From assembly GCA_023391275.1 (NCBI GenBank), contig JAEWBE010000006.1, positions 1-6,934 of the forward strand: a stretch of DNA of 6,934 nucleotides, given 5' to 3'. A model generated the notes under the pieces. The model worked only from the letters and a program-made list of their open reading frames with translations, did not search any database and was not told the DNA's origin. Below, one piece after another: positions 4,110-6,934 of the stretch; position 1 is the first letter of the stretch, and each line of letters begins with the position of its first letter. Position numbers and translations under genes: made by a program. This stretch comes from Bacillota bacterium (GTDB lineage: Bacteria; Bacillota; Clostridia; Oscillospirales; Acutalibacteraceae).

Positions 4110-5919
4110 TGGACAGCAGTTCCTCCTTTATGATTGGAATTACAACCGTTATAGTGGTGCCTTTCCCCTTTTTGCTGGAAACAGCTGCACCGTATTCGGT
4201 ACCATAAAACATTTTTATCCGCCGGTTAACATTTGCGATTCCCAGCTTAGTATGTTTGCCTTTGCTTTTTAGAGTGGGACTGTCCGAAGAAATCAGTTCC
4301 AATTCCTGCTCCGTCATCCCCACTCCATCGTCGCTGACGGTGATCTTCAGCCGATTGTTTGCAAAGCAACTGCAAATCACGATGTGTCCGGGCCCTCTTT
4401 TCTCCTCTATTCCATGCACCAAAGCATTTTCAACAAAAGGCTGAATTAAGAATTTCAATATCTTACAATTTCGGGTTTCCGCATCAATTTTCAGTTCATA
4501 GCTCAGCCGATCGCCGAATCTTGATTTCTGAATAAACAAATAATTTTCTATTTGGACAATTTCATCCTGAAGCAAAACAATATTGTCTTTCGTCTGAATG
4601 TTATATCGTAGAATATCCGCCAAAGCGCAGACTAGTTTACTGGACTCATATTCCTCATCAATAATCAAAAGGCAGTTAATGGTGTCCAGCGTATTATATA
4701 AGAAATGCGGATTGATCTGGGCCTGCAGTGCTTTAAATTCCGCTTCCTTTTCACGAAGTTCTTCTTCATACACCTGCGCGATCAATTGCTTCAGCTTTTG
4801 AAGCATATTGTTAAACCCATTGCTTAATTCAGCGGTTTCGACAAACCCAGGGTTCTGTATGTTAACAGAAAGCTGTCCATGCTCCACCTCGTTCATTGCC
4901 TTGCGGAGCTCGTTGATTGGCCGCGTAATATAGGAAACACACACCACGGAAAGAATAATGGAGCCAATCAGCCCTACCAAACCAATAAAGATGATAAGCA
5001 TTTGATTGTAAAATACCTTGTAGGTTATTTCTGCAATCGGCGTCATTTCAACCAGGGTAGTCCCGTTGCCGGTGGAAGCCTGATAGGTAACACGCAGGTT
5101 TTTAAGATCATAGTGGCTTGATATGTTCCCGACTTTATCCTGCGCTTCACCGCTCTCGTTGGAAAAATCCAATTTTTCCCCGATGTACTGTGGGTCTGAA
5201 CTGCTGAAAACAAGATTATTTTTATCGACCAAATAGAAAACCCGATCTTTATTCATCGTGTCATTGGCAAGCAATTCATCCATCAGAGAACTCTTTATGC
5301 TTAAAACCAATACACCGATTCGATTCATCGTTCTCGTGTCCACGATTTGTCGAATCATGGTAAACAATTTCGTGGAATTTGACTTATCGTATGTAAGCAG
5401 CCAATCGACATTGCTGTTTGTTTTAATTAATGAAGCGACGGCGTCTTGAACCATTCTTCCATCCGATGTGGGCTGATGCGCAATACTGTTGCCAATATAT
5501 ACACCCTGGTAGTCATAGCCGTAATATTTTCCGTCGCTAAACCCAACAGCTAAAGAATAAATTTCCGGTGTGGTTATTTGGATACTGTTTAAAACCGTAT
5601 TCAGCTTGCTTGCCTTGTCATATTCATCCCAAGGAAACGAACCGGGACGACTGCTGTTTGGTGAGCTTCCGTCCAACAAATATTGCTGCTTCTGTGAATC
5701 GAAAACAACCGTGCGCGCAATCAATTCGATCCGGTTAAACAGCGCATTCATATCCTCGTTCGCCTGTGTAATGGTATTCAGTGAGTCGTTTTTTACATCG
5801 TCCAAAAGTAGATTGGTGACAACGATAAGATTTACGACAACAATGGCAAGCACAAGGAAGCCAATCAGAACGGAGTTTCCCACAGTCACAAAAGTCCGAA
5901 AGGTTTTAATCCTTTTCAT
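4084..5919 (-). CDS. YesM-type membrane sensor histidine kinase
   Basis: This 611-aa inner-membrane kinase begins with a short basic cytoplasmic N-terminus, then TM1 (about 12-38). An extracytoplasmic sensor region (about 40-300) of dCache-like character follows, with VGFSDGKYYGYDYQGVYIG and FYLVDKNNLVFSS typical of such folds. TM2 is at about 306-330 and HAMP at about 330-383. A helical stretch precedes the His_kinase (PF06580) segment QINPHFLYNTLDTI, with phosphoacceptor H405. The HATPase domain has the N box QPFVENALVHGI (493-504, N498), G1 DDGVGM (530-535) and G2 LGIANVNRRI (559-568). All catalytic motifs are intact. It should phosphorylate D54 of the regulator encoded immediately downstream in the same operon. 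The ATG at 5919 is preceded by GGAGGG (5923-5928) at only 3-4 nt. The ligand is unknown; the divergent solute-binding lipoprotein gene suggests a sugar or oligosaccharide. Confidence 0.95.
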   Translation of the reverse strand: MKRIKTFRTFVTVGNSVLIGFLVLAIVVVNLIVVTNLLLDDVKNDSLNTITQANEDMNALFNRIELIARTVVFDSQKQQYLLDGSSPNSSRPGSFPWDEYDKASKLNTVLNSIQITTPEIYSLAVGFSDGKYYGYDYQGVYIGNSIAHQPTSDGRMVQDAVASLIKTNSNVDWLLTYDKSNSTKLFTMIRQIVDTRTMNRIGVLVLSIKSSLMDELLANDTMNKDRVFYLVDKNNLVFSSSDPQYIGEKLDFSNESGEAQDKVGNISSHYDLKNLRVTYQASTGNGTTLVEMTPIAEITYKVFYNQMLIIFIGLVGLIGSIILSVVCVSYITRPINELRKAMNEVEHGQLSVNIQNPGFVETAELSNGFNNMLQKLKQLIAQVYEEELREKEAEFKALQAQINPHFLYNTLDTINCLLIIDEEYESSKLVCALADILRYNIQTKDNIVLLQDEIVQIENYLFIQKSRFGDRLSYELKIDAETRNCKILKFLIQPFVENALVHGIEEKRGPGHIVICSCFANNRLKITVSDDGVGMTEQELELISSDSPTLKSKGKHTKLGIANVNRRIKMFYGTEYGAAVSSKKGKGTTITVVIPIIKEELLSNENSNSGR

Positions 5920-5939
5920 ATTCCCTCCAGAATGAATGT

Positions 5940-5952
5940 AAAGCGTCGCTTT
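5940..5952. promoter_or_regulatory. Dyad AAAGCG-T-CGCTTT in the kinase leader
   Basis: This perfect 6+1+6 inverted repeat lies between the kinase promoter and its ribosome binding site. Its core AAGCGTCG (5941-5948) recurs at 6098-6105 in front of the lipoprotein gene. It resembles a catabolite-repression (cre) site, but the odd-length centre departs from the consensus, so an alternative is a binding site for the AraC-type regulator. Confidence 0.35.
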
Positions 5953-5964
5953 GAATTTGTGCTA

Positions 5965-5993
5965 AGTGTAGCATAAACCCTGCTCTTTTTAAA
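5965..5993 (-). promoter_or_regulatory. Promoter of the kinase-regulator operon
   Basis: Read on the minus strand, -35 TTTAAA (5993-5988, 4/6) is 17 bp from an extended -10 TGCTACACT (hexamer TACACT, 5970-5965). Transcription would begin near 5958, leaving a leader of about 38 nt. A dyad AAAG(G)CCGG...CCGGCTTT (5991-6019) starts at the -35 box and could be an activator or repressor site. Confidence 0.55.
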
Positions 5994-6067
5994 GGCCGGA
6001 GTAGCGCATAACCGGCTTTACGCGGAAACGTACAAATATTTTCGACCAATTCTAAAGCCTCTCTACT

Positions 6068-6095
6068 TTCACGAAGAGTATAAACAGTATACAAT
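6068..6095 (+). promoter_or_regulatory. Probable promoter and dyad for the lipoprotein gene
   Basis: A good -10, TACAAT (6090-6095, 5/6), has only a poor -35, TTCACG (6068-6073, 4/6, 16-bp spacing). That is what an activator-dependent promoter looks like. GTATA-AACAG-TATAC (6078-6092) is a perfect 5+5+5 inverted repeat that overlaps the -10, and AAGCGTCG follows at 6098-6105. The likely activator is the divergently encoded YesN-type regulator, although such activators usually bind upstream of -35. Confidence 0.4.
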
Positions 6096-6160
6096 TGAAG
6101 CGTCGTTAAAACAGCACGGCTGTAAAATCGTTACATCAAGATTGTGGGAGGAATGTACCT

Positions 6161-6934
6161 ATGAGAAAAAAGGCTAGCGCGTTGATCTGTCTTCTGTTAG
6201 CCGGTTCCCTTATCATGTCTGCCTGCGGAAGCACGGGCACCGCACAGGGTACGGCACAGAGTGGCACCGCACAGAGTGGCACGGCTGCCCAGGGGAAAAC
6301 GGAAATCTCAGTTATTGTAGCAACTGGCTATAAGGATTACTTTGAAAACGTGTTGTTAAAAGCCTGTGCAAAAAAATATCCCGAACTGACGGTAAAGATG
6401 ACGTATAATAGTGATCCGACGCCCATTATCCAGCAACAGTTGGCGGCCGGCGGCGGTCCGGACGTCATTACAACCCAGGGGACAACGGCACTGACCGACT
6501 ATGCAAGGACCAACCATGTCATCTCGCTTGAAGACTACGCAAAAAAATACAATTGGAAAAAGGCTTTTTCCGAATGGGCATACGTTCCGGTAAGTTATAA
6601 CAATCAGCTTTACGGGCTTCCTGGAAAACTGGACAGCGAATTTGTGTATTATAATAAAGACATGTTCGCCAAAAACAACTGGAAAATCCCAAAGACCTAT
6701 GAAGAGCTGACGGCCTTGTGTGATAGTATTCAAAAAAAGAATACTATTCCTTTTGCTTTCGGTAATTCCGATTATAAGTACGGCAATGAGTGGTGGTGGT
6801 CTCTGGCATTTGATTCCACGCTGAGCCCCGCGAAGCTTAGGGACGTTTTAAGCGGAAAGGTCGCATGGAACTCTGCGGATCCGACGGAAGCCATGTCCAA
6901 AATGCTGAACCTTTATCAGAAAGGCTATATCAAC
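6161..6934 (+). CDS. Family 1 extracellular solute-binding lipoprotein, 3' end outside window
   Basis: The first 258 codons are present and open to the window edge. A lipoprotein signal peptide (MRKK, hydrophobic 6-20, lipobox MSAC) places the acylated Cys at residue 22, so the protein is anchored on the outside of the membrane. Residues 26-44 form a flexible linker of GTAQ/GTAQS repeats. The mature part matches the family 1 (COG1653, UgpB-like) sugar-binding fold: EISVIV at about 48-53, AAGGGPDVI (95-103), and YGLP...FVYYNKDMFAKNNWKIPKTYEEL (151-183). WWW (211-213) suggests stacking against a sugar ring. It would deliver a carbohydrate to an ABC permease probably encoded just beyond the window. 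The ATG at 6161 follows GGGAGGA (6146-6152) at a 9-nt spacing. The gene diverges from the kinase-regulator operon, the usual YesMN layout. Family membership is secure; the substrate is not known. Confidence 0.93.
   Translation, partial: MRKKASALICLLLAGSLIMSACGSTGTAQGTAQSGTAQSGTAAQGKTEISVIVATGYKDYFENVLLKACAKKYPELTVKMTYNSDPTPIIQQQLAAGGGPDVITTQGTTALTDYARTNHVISLEDYAKKYNWKKAFSEWAYVPVSYNNQLYGLPGKLDSEFVYYNKDMFAKNNWKIPKTYEELTALCDSIQKKNTIPFAFGNSDYKYGNEWWWSLAFDSTLSPAKLRDVLSGKVAWNSADPTEAMSKMLNLYQKGYIN
6236..6292 (+). repeat. In-frame repeats coding the lipoprotein linker
   Basis: Four imperfect units of 12-15 bp (GGCACCGCACAG, then GGTACGGCACAGAGT, GGCACCGCACAGAGT and GGCACGGCTGCCCAG) encode GTAQ, GTAQS, GTAQS and GTAAQ. 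Units are multiples of three, so gain or loss would change only linker length between the lipid anchor and the binding domain. Confidence 0.7.

Noticed and set aside
5938..5955. Canonical CcpA (cre) site
   Set aside because: The dyad AAAGCGTCGCTTT has an odd centre and one extra base relative to the cre consensus.
5906..6094. Minus-strand 62-aa frame upstream of the kinase
   Set aside because: Its only start is TTG without a ribosome binding site, it overlaps the kinase start in another frame, and it covers the promoter region.
1..6934. CRISPR array, intact insertion sequence or retron-like element
   Set aside because: No regularly spaced repeats, transposase, integrase, reverse transcriptase or Cas motifs are visible in any frame.

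Overview
The window looks like a piece of an endospore-forming Bacillota (Clostridia) genome of moderate G+C. The signs are a SpoIIID-like fragment at the left edge, consistently strong GGGAGG or AGGAGG ribosome binding sites, intrinsic terminators, and a YesM/YesN-type two-component system next to a Gram-positive sugar-binding lipoprotein. Species cannot be named from the sequence.

Layout. Bases 1-293 are a scar-like region. It holds the truncated end of a spoIIID-like gene with in-frame stop codons, a 29-nt hairpin (123-151), a minus-strand stretch that looks like the last ~37 codons of a lost gene (161-274), and the promoter of the next gene. Bases 294-1517 (+) encode a 407-aa AAA_14/DUF4143 ATPase, closed by a second hairpin (1521-1551) closely related to the first. 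Bases 1552-2056 carry no complete gene. They contain two short open stretches that may be relics, a micro-ORF with an excellent ribosome binding site, a tRNA-Lys-like anticodon arm on the minus strand, and a well-formed promoter overlapped by an 11-bp direct repeat. Bases 2071-2988 (+) encode a 305-aa Fic-domain protein with an N-terminal helix-turn-helix and an inhibitory S/TxxxEGN motif, followed by a strong intrinsic terminator (3033-3071). This left half resembles an accessory island of single-gene modules.

The right half is a nutrient-sensing locus. On the minus strand a 611-aa YesM-like sensor histidine kinase (4084-5919) and a 277-aa YesN-like REC-AraC response regulator (3276-4109) overlap by 26 bp and form one operon. 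Divergently, from 6161, runs a family 1 extracellular solute-binding lipoprotein that continues past the window edge. By analogy with characterised YesMN systems, the kinase would sense a carbohydrate outside the cell and the regulator would switch on the divergent ABC importer. The 241-bp divergent intergenic region contains a good kinase promoter, a weaker lipoprotein promoter, two dyads and a repeated AAGCGTCG motif.

No CRISPR array, rRNA, complete tRNA or intact insertion sequence is visible. The island genes are all of known families. The least explained parts are the paired hairpins, the relic coding tails, and the leader region upstream of the Fic gene.
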